A program made the position numbers and the translations under genes. From the NCBI RefSeq assembly GCF_013112245.1, contig NZ_WVRN01000002.1:248001-312000 (forward strand): a stretch of DNA of 64,000 nt, written 5' to 3'. Numbering within the stretch: position 1 is the stretch's first letter; each line of letters opens with the position of its first letter. Origin of the DNA: Ruegeria sp. HKCCD4315 (GTDB lineage Bacteria > Pseudomonadota > Alphaproteobacteria > Rhodobacterales > Rhodobacteraceae). Below the pieces are notes generated by a model. The model had not been told where the DNA came from. It saw only the letters and a list, made by a program, of their open reading frames with translations, and did no database searches. Shown one piece after another: positions 54,431 through 63,882 of this stretch.

Positions 54431-55627
54431 ATGGCATCTGTGATAAAACGCGTTTTCAGTGAGGGATTTCGTGTCTTTTTCCTCTTGGCGGGTCTTTATG
54501 GTGTGTTCGCAGGGTTAGCTTGGGGCGCATGGTTGGCTTCGCTGGACGGTCTGTTGCCATTTTGGGATCAAAGCTATGCCATGCCACCGGTTATGTGGCA
54601 CGCCCATGAAATGATATTTGGCTATGCGACAGCGGCCTTGGGTGGGTTTTTCCTGACCGCTGTTCCAAATTGGACCGGTGCCCCCGAGGCGCGGGCACGC
54701 TTTATTACTGTTGTCGCGTTTCTCTGGATTGCCGGGCGGGTGGCCGTCTGGTTTTCAGGTTCATTGTCGCCCTTGCTCGTGGCCTTTTTGGATTTGATTT
54801 TTGTGCCAATTCTGGCACTAAAAGTTGCGAGTCAGTTGATCCGTCGACCCAAGCCGCAAAACATCGTGTTTGTGTATCTTCTGGGTTTGATCTGGATCGC
54901 CAACCTGATGGTCCATCTGGAATGGATCGGAGCAACCACTGATACCTTGAACACAGGGGTCCGGGCAGGGTTGCTTGCTCTTTGCTCGATGATCGCGATT
55001 CTGGGCGGCCGGATCACACCAGCTTTTACCCGCAATGCAATGAAACGCGCGGGTCAGCCAGAGGCGTCCTGGCCTGTTTCGGTGCCGCAGCTAGACAAGG
55101 CGGCGATGTTTCTGGCGCTGCTTCTGCCTTTGCTTGTGCTGACGCTGCAAACAAGTCCAGTGGCAGGTGTTGTTGCTCTGGTGTTGGGCTGCGTGCAACT
55201 ATCGCGCATGGCCCGTTGGAGAGCACGATGGGCTATGCGCCAGCCAATCCTTCTGGCTTTGTTTTTAGGTCTCGGAATGTTGGCTCTTGGACTGATTCTT
55301 TGGGGGCTGGCAGCTATTGGGTTTGGCAACGAGGTTGGCGCGATTCACCTGCTAGGGATCGGTTGCGTGGGCGGCATGACCCTCGCGGTCATGAGCCGCG
55401 CTGCTCTGGGTCACAGTGGCCGCCCGCTTGTTGCACCGTCTCCGATGGTGATTGCTTATGGGTTGATGGCCGCTGCGGCTTTGGTGCGTTGGTTGGGGTC
55501 AGAGCTGACAGGCGGCTATATGACCGCCATGTTGATGGCTGACGGCCTTTGGATTGCAGCGGTTGGGCTGTATGTCTTCGCAATGTGGCCTGCTTTGACA
55601 GGACCTCGGGTGGCAAAGGCGCTTTGA
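54431..55627 (+). CDS. nnrS: heme- and copper-containing membrane protein NnrS
   Basis: 398 residues from the ATG at 54431 (GGAGAG ribosome site). About twelve hydrophobic segments and family signatures WHAHEMIFGYATAALGGFFL and PNWTGAPEARARF near the start identify NnrS. GRITPAFTRNAMKR is another conserved stretch. NnrS eases NO stress and is induced by Nnr/Dnr-type regulators. It is transcribed divergently from nirS. Confidence 0.93.
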   Translation: MASVIKRVFSEGFRVFFLLAGLYGVFAGLAWGAWLASLDGLLPFWDQSYAMPPVMWHAHEMIFGYATAALGGFFLTAVPNWTGAPEARARFITVVAFLWIAGRVAVWFSGSLSPLLVAFLDLIFVPILALKVASQLIRRPKPQNIVFVYLLGLIWIANLMVHLEWIGATTDTLNTGVRAGLLALCSMIAILGGRITPAFTRNAMKRAGQPEASWPVSVPQLDKAAMFLALLLPLLVLTLQTSPVAGVVALVLGCVQLSRMARWRARWAMRQPILLALFLGLGMLALGLILWGLAAIGFGNEVGAIHLLGIGCVGGMTLAVMSRAALGHSGRPLVAPSPMVIAYGLMAAAALVRWLGSELTGGYMTAMLMADGLWIAAVGLYVFAMWPALTGPRVAKAL

Positions 55628-55648
55628 GCCCAACTGGCTCTCCGAGAC

Positions 55649-56755
55649 CTAGCATTCGGAAATCAGCGGGCGCTCATTCTTGATATGCCGAGAGACTAGA
55701 GCGCGTGCGCGCCTGCCCTTATCCGGGATTTGTCTTGCTGGCTGTGGGATGTAGTTTGGTTGCGCAAGCTCTGGAAATAGTTCGAGGATTTCAGCGCGCG
55801 CGTCCGAGTGGATACTGGCCATGGCCTGGGCACCGGTGAACAGGCTCTCGGATGGGGCGCCTTCGGAATAGATGATCTCGTGCTGGTCGAACAGAATATG
55901 AAAATAGACGACGTCTTGCGTCATCACGTCCACATTTATGCCCGGAACGCCAACCAGTTTGTGCGCCGGGACCAGAACTTCTGCGCTGTCGAACATACGA
56001 ACGGCGATGGGTGAACGAAGCATCATCCGATGTTGTGGCGAGACCAAGAGGTCCCGTTCCGGCAGGCCTTTGCCAAGGCTTCCAGCTGCTATCCGAATGG
56101 GCAGAAGTTTTGGGCGCGCGGCCAAATCGGTCGCATCCAACACACGCGAACCAATCCAGCGTATTTCTTGCGGCCCGTTATCGGCTGTTACAACAAAATC
56201 CCCAACACGCAGATCTTCTATGGAAACAGGGCCTTCAGGTGTCGTGATCCGTGTTCCGGCCACGAAGCAGGGAACATCGATAATTGCGGTAGGGTCTGTT
56301 GTGTCAGGTGCGTTGGTCGGTGTTACGTTTGACCTGACAAAGGAATAAGTCGTTCCTGCCACCAGAGGTTCTGAGGTGATGTATCCGACCAGATTACCTT
56401 CAACCTCGACACGGAATACGTCTATGGTGCCGCCACCCGGCTTGCTGAGGCTGTACGATTCCTCGAGATAGATCGCACCTGAGTCGATCGTGACAGAACC
56501 ATCAAGGTTGGTCACAACACCGGTCTGGGTCAGGTCATCGCCAAATTCGTTATTGAACCGATCGCCGTTAAAGTCTGTCCCATTGTCGGGGGCGCCATTG
56601 ACCAGCGTACCCCCGGCCGCGTCAGTTACATCAAAGACCCGTCGATCTGTCGCGGCATCGTAAGTCCCCGAAAGCGTGATATTGCCGGTGTTAAACCCAG
56701 TGAAGTTTAGTGAAATAACCCCCGGCACATAGCCGATATATGAATAGTTCGCCAT
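55649..56755 (-). CDS. Hint-domain (Hedgehog/intein-like) protein, probably secreted
   Basis: 368 residues. The N-terminal 160 residues are Gly/Asp/Asn/Thr-rich beta sequence (NFTGFNTGNITLSGTYDAAT) with no signal peptide. The C-terminal half is a Hint_2 domain starting VPCFVAGTRITTPEGPVSIE with the catalytic Cys and GDFVVT, and later HRMMLRS. These proteins are abundant in roseobacters, often as type I-secreted surface proteins, with unknown role. It sits between nnrS and norC, inside the denitrification island, on the opposite strand; no functional link to denitrification is evident. Confidence 0.85.
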   Translation of the reverse strand: MANYSYIGYVPGVISLNFTGFNTGNITLSGTYDAATDRRVFDVTDAAGGTLVNGAPDNGTDFNGDRFNNEFGDDLTQTGVVTNLDGSVTIDSGAIYLEESYSLSKPGGGTIDVFRVEVEGNLVGYITSEPLVAGTTYSFVRSNVTPTNAPDTTDPTAIIDVPCFVAGTRITTPEGPVSIEDLRVGDFVVTADNGPQEIRWIGSRVLDATDLAARPKLLPIRIAAGSLGKGLPERDLLVSPQHRMMLRSPIAVRMFDSAEVLVPAHKLVGVPGINVDVMTQDVVYFHILFDQHEIIYSEGAPSESLFTGAQAMASIHSDARAEILELFPELAQPNYIPQPARQIPDKGRRARALVSRHIKNERPLISEC

Positions 56756-56919
56756 CGATTAACCCGTCACTATTTTACTGCTGATCCGAAGTGTTGGCAC
56801 ACTCTCCGGCTACTCTCACGCGATATCAGTTAACATCGTGTGATTTTAAGTCAATTTCTGGGCGCGATTTGGGTGCTCATAAAGAACTTTAGAGACATCA
56901 TCGCGTCACATCCAATGTC

Positions 56920-56933
56920 TTGACTTTCGTTAA
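56920..56933 (+). promoter_or_regulatory. Fnr/Nnr-type box upstream of norC
   Basis: TTGACTTTCGTTAA matches TTGAC-N4-GTCAA in nine of ten positions. The centre is about 70 bases before the norC ATG, predicting transcription near 56968. Confidence 0.75.
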
Positions 56934-56996
56934 GGCATGGATGCGCGCCGCCCGCCATGCTGACAACACTAGCTAATCTGCGCAAAGGAGAGCGCG

Positions 56997-57446
56997 ATGC
57001 GAGAAGTCATGACAAAGAGCATGGCTCGCAACATATTCTATGGCGGGTCACTGTTCTTCATCCTCATCTTTCTGGCCCTGTCGGCCCATTCGCACCTGTA
57101 TATCGTTAATTCGGAAAACGCCGCCAAACTTGATGAAAGCGTGATCCGCGGCAAGCATGTCTGGGAAAAACACGCCTGTATCAACTGCCATACGATCCTT
57201 GGGGAAGGGGCTTACTATGCCCCCGAAGTGGGCAATGTGATGACCCGCTGGGGTGTGCTGGATGACCCGGAATCAGCCTTTGAATCCCTCAAGGGTTGGA
57301 TGGAAGCACAACCGACCGGCATTCCCGGTCGCCGGCAGATGCCCAACTTCAATCTCAGCGACGAAGAGATCCGCGACCTGACCAATTTCCTGATCTGGAC
57401 GGACAATATCGACGCTCAGGACTGGCCGCCCAACGAGGCAGGCTGA
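56997..57446 (+). CDS. norC: nitric oxide reductase cytochrome c subunit NorC
   Basis: 149 residues. An N-terminal membrane anchor (about 15-36) and a single heme c site CINCHTILGEGAYYAPE define NorC; the Met ligand lies near PGRRQMPNF. It receives electrons from periplasmic cytochrome c or cupredoxin and passes them to NorB. AAGGAG lies eight bases before the ATG at 56997; an in-frame ATG at 57009 is less likely. Confidence 0.96.
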   Translation: MREVMTKSMARNIFYGGSLFFILIFLALSAHSHLYIVNSENAAKLDESVIRGKHVWEKHACINCHTILGEGAYYAPEVGNVMTRWGVLDDPESAFESLKGWMEAQPTGIPGRRQMPNFNLSDEEIRDLTNFLIWTDNIDAQDWPPNEAG

Positions 57447-57462
57447 GAAAGGGAACGGAGCA

Positions 57463-58830
57463 ATGAAATACGAATCCCAAAAAATCGCCTATGCCTACTT
57501 TGCGGTAGCCATGGCCTTGTTCGCAATACAGGTGATCGGCGGCCTGCTGGCCGGTTTCATCTATGTATTCCCAAACTTCCTGAGTGAGCTTCTGCCATTC
57601 AACATCGTTCGGATGCTGCACACCAACTCTCTGATCGTCTGGTTGTTGCTGGGCTTCTTCGGTGCGGCGTACTTCCTGATCCCGGAAGAGACCGAGCGCG
57701 AAATCCATTCGCCAACGCTGGCCTACCTTCAGCTGATCATTCTTGTGGTCGGTACATTAGGTGTGGTCGTAACTTATGTCTTCAACCTGTTTGAAGGCAA
57801 CTGGCTTCTGGGCAAAGAGGGGCGCGAGTTCCTTGAACAACCCAAATGGGTCAAGGCGGGCATCGTCGTGGCCGCGCTGATGTTCCTCTACAACGTGTCG
57901 ATGACCGTTTTGAAGGGCAAAAAGACGGCCATCTCCAACATCCTTCTGTTGGGCCTTTGGGGGCTGGCTTTGCTGTTCCTGTTTGCTTTCTACAACCCCG
58001 GCAACCTGTCCCTGGACAAACAGTACTGGTGGTATGTTGTCCACCTGTGGGTGGAAGGCGTCTGGGAGCTTATCATGGCTTCGATCCTGGCCTACCTGAT
58101 GCTGAAGCTGACCGGTGTGGACCGTGAGATTGTCGAAAAATGGCTGTATGTCATCGTCGCCGCCGCGCTGTTCTCGGGCATCCTTGGCACAGGGCACCAC
58201 TATTACTGGATCGGTACGCCTGCATACTGGCAGTGGATCGGGTCGATCTTCTCGAGCCTTGAGGTGATCCCGTTCTTTGCAATGATGGCCTTTGCCTTCG
58301 TCATGGTCTGGAAAGGCCGCCGTGATCACCCGAATAAGGCCGCGCTGCTGTGGTCGCTGGGCTGTGCCACGCTTGCCTTCTTTGGCGCCGGTGTCTGGGG
58401 CTTCCTGCACACGCTGCACGGGGTGAACTACTATACCCACGGCACGCAGATCACTGCCGCACACGGCCATCTGGCCTTCTATGGTGCTTATGTCTGCCTC
58501 AACCTGGCGATCTTCACCTACGCGATGCCAATCCTTAAAAACCGGGATCCGTATAACCAGGTGCTGAACATGGGCTCGTTCTGGCTGATGACCAGCGGCA
58601 TGGTCTTCATGACCTTCGTGCTGACCTTCGGTGGTACCGTGCAAACGCACATGCAGCGCGTGGTTGGTGACTATTTCATGGATGTGCAGGATCAAATCGC
58701 AGTCTTCTACTGGATGCGTCTTGGTTCCGGTGTGGTTGTTGTTCTTGGTGCACTGCTGTTCATCTACTCGATCTGGGTGCCCCGGAAAGAGGTCATTGAA
58801 CCCGGCGCAGCCGAAACCCCTGCGGAGTGA
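57463..58830 (+). CDS. norB: nitric oxide reductase catalytic subunit NorB
   Basis: 455 residues with twelve predicted membrane helices. It is the heme-copper-oxidase-like subunit with conserved His-rich helices (RMLHTNSLIVWLLLGFFGAA, HLWVEGVWELIMASILAYLM, GTGHHYYWIGTPAYW, AAHGHLAFYGAYV) that bind heme b, heme b3 and FeB. It reduces two NO to N2O. It lies 16 bases after norC. Confidence 0.97.
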   Translation: MKYESQKIAYAYFAVAMALFAIQVIGGLLAGFIYVFPNFLSELLPFNIVRMLHTNSLIVWLLLGFFGAAYFLIPEETEREIHSPTLAYLQLIILVVGTLGVVVTYVFNLFEGNWLLGKEGREFLEQPKWVKAGIVVAALMFLYNVSMTVLKGKKTAISNILLLGLWGLALLFLFAFYNPGNLSLDKQYWWYVVHLWVEGVWELIMASILAYLMLKLTGVDREIVEKWLYVIVAAALFSGILGTGHHYYWIGTPAYWQWIGSIFSSLEVIPFFAMMAFAFVMVWKGRRDHPNKAALLWSLGCATLAFFGAGVWGFLHTLHGVNYYTHGTQITAAHGHLAFYGAYVCLNLAIFTYAMPILKNRDPYNQVLNMGSFWLMTSGMVFMTFVLTFGGTVQTHMQRVVGDYFMDVQDQIAVFYWMRLGSGVVVVLGALLFIYSIWVPRKEVIEPGAAETPAE

Positions 58831-59645
58831 TGGATATGGACGGCTCCATGAAACTGAATGAGGGGGCGGCAAACGCCCCCTTCTACCTGCCCCAAGGCGA
58901 TGAATGCGATGTGTTCTGCGCCGCGTATAACAACGACCTGCCGGTTCTGCTGAAAGGTCCGACAGGCTGCGGAAAGACCCGCTTTGTGGCCCACATGGCG
59001 GCTAAACTCGGCCGCCCGCTTTACACCGTGGCCTGTCATGATGATTTGGCCGCAGCCGACCTGATCGGGCGCTACTTGCTGAAAGGTGGCGAAACCGTCT
59101 GGGTCGATGGCCCCCTGACCCGGGCGGTGCGCGAAGGCGCGATCTGCTATCTTGATGAGGTGGTCGAGGCCCGTAAGGACGTCACCGTCGTCCTACACCC
59201 GCTGACCGACGACCGGCGCATCCTGCCGATTGACCGCACAGGTGAAGAGCTTGAGGCCGCGCCCGGCTTCATGCTGGTGGCTTCATATAACCCCGGATAC
59301 CAGAATATCCTGAAAACCCTGAAACCCTCGACCCGTCAGAGGTTTATCTCTCTCGAGTTCGACTTCCCTTCGCCTGAAATGGAAGCGCAAGTCGTCGCTC
59401 AGGAAAGTGGTTTGCCGCTGGAACGCTGCAAACCACTGGTGCGACTGGCGAACAAGCTGCGCGGGCTCAAGGGTCAGGACCTTGAGGAAGGCGTTTCCAC
59501 CCGTCTGGTCGTTTATGCCGCGACGCTGATCGCGCAAGGCATGTCCACCGACCGCGCCATCCTCACCGCTATGGTTGAACCTCTGACAGATGACGAGGAC
59601 ATCAAACGCGGGCTCCTCGATCTTGTCACGGCTGTCTTTGGGTGA
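58830..59645 (+). CDS. norQ: MoxR-type AAA+ ATPase NorQ
   Basis: 271 residues from the ATG at 58830 (TGATG overlap with norB); a GTG at 58827 is possible. Walker A is GPTGCGKTR, Walker B region CYLDEVVEARKD, and sensor region SYNPGYQN. NorQ with NorD inserts the FeB iron into NorB in the cytoplasm. Length and order match norCBQD operons. Confidence 0.94.
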   Translation: MDMDGSMKLNEGAANAPFYLPQGDECDVFCAAYNNDLPVLLKGPTGCGKTRFVAHMAAKLGRPLYTVACHDDLAAADLIGRYLLKGGETVWVDGPLTRAVREGAICYLDEVVEARKDVTVVLHPLTDDRRILPIDRTGEELEAAPGFMLVASYNPGYQNILKTLKPSTRQRFISLEFDFPSPEMEAQVVAQESGLPLERCKPLVRLANKLRGLKGQDLEEGVSTRLVVYAATLIAQGMSTDRAILTAMVEPLTDDEDIKRGLLDLVTAVFG

Positions 59646-59654
59646 GGCCGGCCG

Positions 59655-61580
59655 ATGGTCAAGATCGACTTTGAGCCATGGGAACCCGAAGAAACGATCG
59701 GGAAACTGTGGCACACCCTTGCCAGCCGCCTCGATGCACCCCAGGTGCATGAAGGAGCCGCGGTTGACCTGTCTCAGGTCGCGGGGCGGCTGGCTGTCCT
59801 CTTTCGAGGACTTGGGGGTAGCCCGGGCGTAGAATTACGCCCGGTCTCACCCGAGGTTTCGCGCCACCGTTTAAGTTGGCGCCGCCGATTGGCGACTGAG
59901 GCCGAACTAATGCCCCGCGCATCGTTTGACGGTGAAGTGCTTCGGCTACCGGATCGCCTGGCTGTATTCCCTGCGCGTGAAGCAAATGGCGCACTTTATG
60001 TCTGGCTGGCCGCGGCTGCGGCTCATGCCGGAACCCGCATCGACGAAGATGACCCATTACGCGCTGACCTGCGCGCTCTGATCGCTGCTCAACATATGGT
60101 CGATGCAACATTAGATAACGCCCCCGGGCTCCGTCCGCTTTATACCGAGCTGTGCAAGGGCGTTCTGCATCACCGTAACGTTCCCGACCTGCCGCCCGAT
60201 GAGGCAGCAGTAGAAGAGCTTGTCCGTCATAGGCTGGGCGATCCTGCCTCTCTGTCTTCAAGAGCCGAGCAACTTCTGTCTCTGGTAGATGACGATATGG
60301 CTGCGCCGCGGGGCTATCAACATTTCCGACCGGTTCCCCTGTGGCCCGAATTGCGGGCGGTTGGGTTTTCAGAACATAACGAGGTGGAAAACCCCGAGAC
60401 TGAGGGCGAACCTGAAGAATCTGGTGAGAAAACCCATCGGGCCCGCCGCCGAAAATCCGATCAGGCCGAGCGCAGCGACAGTTTCATCCTGCACAAATTC
60501 GAAGCGGTCCTCAGTTGGGCCGAGTTCCTGAATATCAACCGCCGCGTCGATGACGACGATCCTGACAACGCCAAGAAAGCCGCTGACGATCAGGAAGAGA
60601 TCGGTTTGGGTCAGATCTCAAAAGCGCCGCCAACCAAACTGAAATTGCATCTGGACCTGGCGCCCGAGGATGTCAATCGCGAGCGCTTGTCAGGTCGGAT
60701 TCTCTATCCTGAATGGGACGTGCGCACCGGGCAATACCTGCCGGATCACGTCAATGTCCTGCTTTCAGATGCCGACATCCGCGAAGACGCGGCCGAGTTT
60801 GGCAAGGATCCCGCCACAGCGCGTCGTATCCGTGCTGTGAAACGCCAGTTCGAGGCTCTGCGCCCTGGTAGAGTGATGACACGAGGCCATCTGGACGGAG
60901 ACCAGCTGGACATCGAGGCTGCGGTACGCGCCGAGACCGAGCGAAAGGCGAGCGGCGAAGCAAACGAACGCATCTGGATGCAATCGCGCCCCGAAGCCCG
61001 TGATCTGGCGGTGTCGATTCTGTTGGATGTCAGCCGCTCGACCGAAAGCGCGGTCACAGGCCGCGCCGTGATTGACATCGAACGCGAGGCTTTGGCCGCG
61101 CTTGCCTGGGGTCTGAACGCCTGTGGCGACGATTTCTCCATCCACGCGTTCAGTTCTCTGAAACGTCAACGTGTCTATGTGCAGCGCTGTAAGCGGTTCG
61201 ATGAACCAATGGGGGCTAAGGTCGAGCAACGCATTGCCTCACTGCGACCCGGTCACTACACCCGGCTCGGCTCGGCGATCCGCCATTGCTCTGCCGACCT
61301 GGCCAGCCAATCCCGCAAGCGCCGTTTGCTGCTGGTTATTACAGACGGCAAGCCCAACGACCTCGACCATTACGAAGGTCGCCACGGTATTGAAGACACC
61401 TGCATGGCGGTACGTGAGGCGCGCCGTGCCGGGCAATCGGTTTTTGGCGTCACCATCGACAAAACTGGCAAAAGCTGGTTCCCACGCATGTTTGGTCAGG
61501 GCGGTTTCACCGTCATCCCCGATCCACACCGCCTGACCATGGCCCTGCCACAGATCTACCGCCAACTGGTCGGGGCATGA
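59655..61580 (+). CDS. norD: von Willebrand-domain maturation factor NorD
   Basis: 641 residues. The N-terminal two thirds are helical and poorly conserved; the C-terminal ~190 residues are a von Willebrand A domain with MIDAS-type DVSRSTES, THYTRLGSAIRH-like GHYTRLGSAIRH and LVITDGKPND. NorD partners with NorQ in activating NorB. The start follows norQ by nine bases. Confidence 0.94.
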   Translation: MVKIDFEPWEPEETIGKLWHTLASRLDAPQVHEGAAVDLSQVAGRLAVLFRGLGGSPGVELRPVSPEVSRHRLSWRRRLATEAELMPRASFDGEVLRLPDRLAVFPAREANGALYVWLAAAAAHAGTRIDEDDPLRADLRALIAAQHMVDATLDNAPGLRPLYTELCKGVLHHRNVPDLPPDEAAVEELVRHRLGDPASLSSRAEQLLSLVDDDMAAPRGYQHFRPVPLWPELRAVGFSEHNEVENPETEGEPEESGEKTHRARRRKSDQAERSDSFILHKFEAVLSWAEFLNINRRVDDDDPDNAKKAADDQEEIGLGQISKAPPTKLKLHLDLAPEDVNRERLSGRILYPEWDVRTGQYLPDHVNVLLSDADIREDAAEFGKDPATARRIRAVKRQFEALRPGRVMTRGHLDGDQLDIEAAVRAETERKASGEANERIWMQSRPEARDLAVSILLDVSRSTESAVTGRAVIDIEREALAALAWGLNACGDDFSIHAFSSLKRQRVYVQRCKRFDEPMGAKVEQRIASLRPGHYTRLGSAIRHCSADLASQSRKRRLLLVITDGKPNDLDHYEGRHGIEDTCMAVREARRAGQSVFGVTIDKTGKSWFPRMFGQGGFTVIPDPHRLTMALPQIYRQLVGA

Positions 61581-62125
61581 GCAACGCCTCTCTGATTGAC
61601 GAGCTTCCTGGCGAGTTGCTGATGTGGGTTCTGATCATCTCGGAACTGCTGGTCTTCGGTGCGGGCCTTATTGCCTTTATGGGCGTGCGGCTGACCGATC
61701 CTGTGGGCTTTGCCGAGGCGCAATCGCATCTCTACCGCACCGGAGCTGCCTTCAACACTGCGGTGCTGGTTACGTCAGGTTACCTTGCCGCGCAAGCTCT
61801 GCACTGGCGCCGCGCTGCGGAACGGTTCAAAGCACGGTTTGCACTTGTGTTTGCGGCTGCGCTAGGGGTTGTATTCCTTGTTATCAAAGGCGCGGAATAC
61901 GCTGGAAAGGCTGAACAAGGCATCACGTATGAAACCCATCCCTTCTTTCTGTTCTATTACCTTTTGACTGGCTTCCACGCCGCCCATGTCTTGGCCGGGG
62001 TCGGACTCCTTCTCCTGGTGGCCTGGCGCGACGACCCGCGCAACATCGAGGCAGGCGCGCATTTCTGGCACATGATCGATCTGGTCTGGATCATGTTGTT
62101 CCCCGTGATCTACCAGTTGGGATAA
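61577..62125 (+). CDS. norE: cytochrome c oxidase subunit III-like protein NorE
   Basis: 182 residues with five membrane helices and the COX3-like C-terminal segment HFWHMIDLVWIMLFPVIY. NorE is a non-essential accessory of the NO reductase complex. It overlaps norD by four bases. The internal phrase VFLVIKGAEYAGKAEQGI matches the COX3 helix V/VI loop region. Confidence 0.92.
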   Translation: MSNASLIDELPGELLMWVLIISELLVFGAGLIAFMGVRLTDPVGFAEAQSHLYRTGAAFNTAVLVTSGYLAAQALHWRRAAERFKARFALVFAAALGVVFLVIKGAEYAGKAEQGITYETHPFFLFYYLLTGFHAAHVLAGVGLLLLVAWRDDPRNIEAGAHFWHMIDLVWIMLFPVIYQLG

Positions 62126-62129
62126 AAAG

Positions 62130-62417
62130 ATGCCCGCGTCTTCATCTTTTCACAAATACTCCCGCCGGAGGCTCCCGAACGCACTTACACGCGCGTGGTT
62201 CAACCTGTTGGCGCTCAGCATAACGTCGGCGCTGCTGACCCTGTTACCGCTTGGACCTACAATCGTTGGTGCAGGTATTCTGGCTCTTGCGCTTCTCAAG
62301 TGCCGCATCATCCTGGCGCAGTATCTCGACCTTGCAACCAGCCCGGCCTGGCTGCGAGGGTTTTCCGTTGCGCTGACAGGCTTTGCACTGATCGTATTCG
62401 TCCTCTATCTGCTCTGA
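62130..62417 (+). CDS. norF: small membrane protein NorF (COX4-like)
   Basis: 95 residues with two or three membrane helices and the prokaryotic COX4-type phrase GILALALLKCRIILAQYLDL. It follows norE directly, as in norCBQDEF operons of Paracoccus. The first 15 residues (SSSFHKYSRRRLP) are encoded by copy B of the dispersed repeat, so the insertion has changed the N-terminus; the only internal start options are TTG codons. This deserves checking for expression. Confidence 0.8.
   Translation: MPASSSFHKYSRRRLPNALTRAWFNLLALSITSALLTLLPLGPTIVGAGILALALLKCRIILAQYLDLATSPAWLRGFSVALTGFALIVFVLYLL
62139..62175 (+). repeat. dispersed 37-base repeat, copy B
   Basis: Matches 44463-44499 at 35 of 37 bases. 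This copy lies inside the first codons of norF, in the opposite sense to the gene compared with copy A and nirN, and translates into the polar stretch SSSFHKYSRRRLP. Confidence 0.8.
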
Positions 62418-62426
62418 ACAAAAATG

Positions 62427-62451
62427 TGCCGCCCCGAAGGGCGGCAGTTTT
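62427..62451. terminator. bidirectional terminator between norF and hemA
   Basis: GCCGCCC at 62427-62433 pairs with GGGCGGC at 62438-62444 around a CGAA loop, followed by AGTTTTT. On the minus strand the same stem is followed by ACATTTTTG, so it can stop both the nor operon and hemA. Confidence 0.85.
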
Positions 62452-62473
62452 TCAAGCAAAGGGGTGCTTTGAA

Positions 62474-63697
62474 CTATTGTGCGGCCATTGGCATGCGCGC
62501 GATCTGACAGCGCTGCCATAGAGCTGACAGCGCACCGACGAGTTGATCGATATCCTCGTCGGTATGAACCGGAGACGGCGTGATCCGCAACCGCTCGGTG
62601 CCTTTGGGAACGGTGGGATAGTTGATGGGCTGGATGTAGATGCCGAATTCTTCCAGCAGGGTGTCCGAGATGAACTTGCATTTCACCGGATCGCCAACCA
62701 TCACCGGGATGATGTGGCTGGGGTTGTGCAAATGCGGAATGCCTTCGGCGTCCAGCCGGGCCCGAACCTGTGCTACCCGTTGTTTTTGCAAGTCACGTTC
62801 CGTGGTCGATTGCTTCAAATGCTGGATTGAGGCCGCAGCGCCTGCCGCGATGGATGGCGGTAATGCGGTGGTGAAGATAAACCCGCTGGCAAAGCTGCGC
62901 ACGAAATCGCACAGTGCGACAGAGGCAGCGATATACCCACCCACCACACCAAAAGCCTTACCCAGCGTACCTTCAATAACGGTCAAACGATCCATAAGCC
63001 CTTCGCGTTCGGCAATACCGCCTCCGCGTGGGCCGTAAAGACCGACGGCGTGGACTTCGTCCAGATAGGTCATTGCGCCGAATTTGTCGGCCAGATCGCA
63101 AATCTCTTTGATCGGAGCAATGTCGCCATCCATCGAATAGACAGACTCGAATGCGATCATCTTGGGAGCGTTGGGGTCAGCAGCGGCCAGTTTGGCTTCC
63201 AGATCCGCAAGGTCGTTGTGTTTCCAGATCACCTTCTGCGCCCGTGAGTGGCGGATGCCTTCGATCATCGAGGCATGGTTCAACGCATCAGAGAAAACTA
63301 TCAGACCCGGAATCTTCGCAGCCAGCGTCCCCAACGCGGCCCAATTTGAAACATAACCCGAGGTAAACAGTAGCGCCGCTTCTTTGCCATGCAGATCAGC
63401 CAGCTCAGCCTCAAGTACCACATGGTCATGGGTGGTGCCTGAAATGTTGCGGGTTCCGCCTGCGCCAGCTCCGCAGCGATCCAGCGCATCGTGCATGGCG
63501 GCGATCACCGAGGGGTGTTGACCCATGCCCAGATAATCGTTCGAACACCAGATTCGAACGTCTCGCTGAACCGGTCCATCCGTCTGCCGCGCGTTCGGAA
63601 ACGCCCCACAACGTCGTTGCAAATCGATGAAAACGCGATAATTGCCTTCATCTTTCAAAGTGTCGAGGCTCTGGCTAAAAAAACGCTCGAAGTCCAT
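62474..63697 (-). CDS. hemA: 5-aminolevulinate synthase (HemA, ALAS)
   Basis: 407 residues from the ATG at 63697 (MDFERFF; GGGGAG ribosome site). PLP-dependent ALAS of alphaproteobacterial type with [31 protein letters not shown] and the PLP lysine in TLGKAFG. It makes 5-aminolevulinate from glycine and succinyl-CoA, the first tetrapyrrole step. Its place beside nor genes and its Fnr/Nnr-type box fit a role in supplying heme for denitrification enzymes. Confidence 0.96.
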   Translation of the reverse strand: MDFERFFSQSLDTLKDEGNYRVFIDLQRRCGAFPNARQTDGPVQRDVRIWCSNDYLGMGQHPSVIAAMHDALDRCGAGAGGTRNISGTTHDHVVLEAELADLHGKEAALLFTSGYVSNWAALGTLAAKIPGLIVFSDALNHASMIEGIRHSRAQKVIWKHNDLADLEAKLAAADPNAPKMIAFESVYSMDGDIAPIKEICDLADKFGAMTYLDEVHAVGLYGPRGGGIAEREGLMDRLTVIEGTLGKAFGVVGGYIAASVALCDFVRSFASGFIFTTALPPSIAAGAAASIQHLKQSTTERDLQKQRVAQVRARLDAEGIPHLHNPSHIIPVMVGDPVKCKFISDTLLEEFGIYIQPINYPTVPKGTERLRITPSPVHTDEDIDQLVGALSALWQRCQIARMPMAAQ

Positions 63698-63759
63698 CTG
63701 ACGTACTCCCCGGATAACTGGCTTTGAGCTGAATTTAAGGCAGTCGACTTGGTCGTGAC

Positions 63760-63773
63760 ATGACAATTGTCAA
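63760..63773 (-). promoter_or_regulatory. Fnr/Nnr-type box upstream of hemA
   Basis: ATGACAATTGTCAA on the plus strand, TTGACAATTGTCAT on the minus strand, matches TTGAC-N4-GTCAA in nine of ten positions. Its centre is about 70 bases before the hemA ATG. The regulator gene starts 116 bases on the other side and could share it. Confidence 0.75.
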
Positions 63774-63882
63774 GTTTCGGCGCAAGAATAGGGCTGGCAA
63801 CACTAAGCGTGCTTTGGCATAGCTTTGCCCAGGGATGATAACCCGGGGTCGGCCCGGAACGGACTAACAGGGGGATGCCTGC

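Noticed and set aside
57757..58872. Long open frame on the minus strand (371 codons) opposite norB
   Set aside because: It is a His/Gln-rich shadow of norB with no ribosome site or domain.
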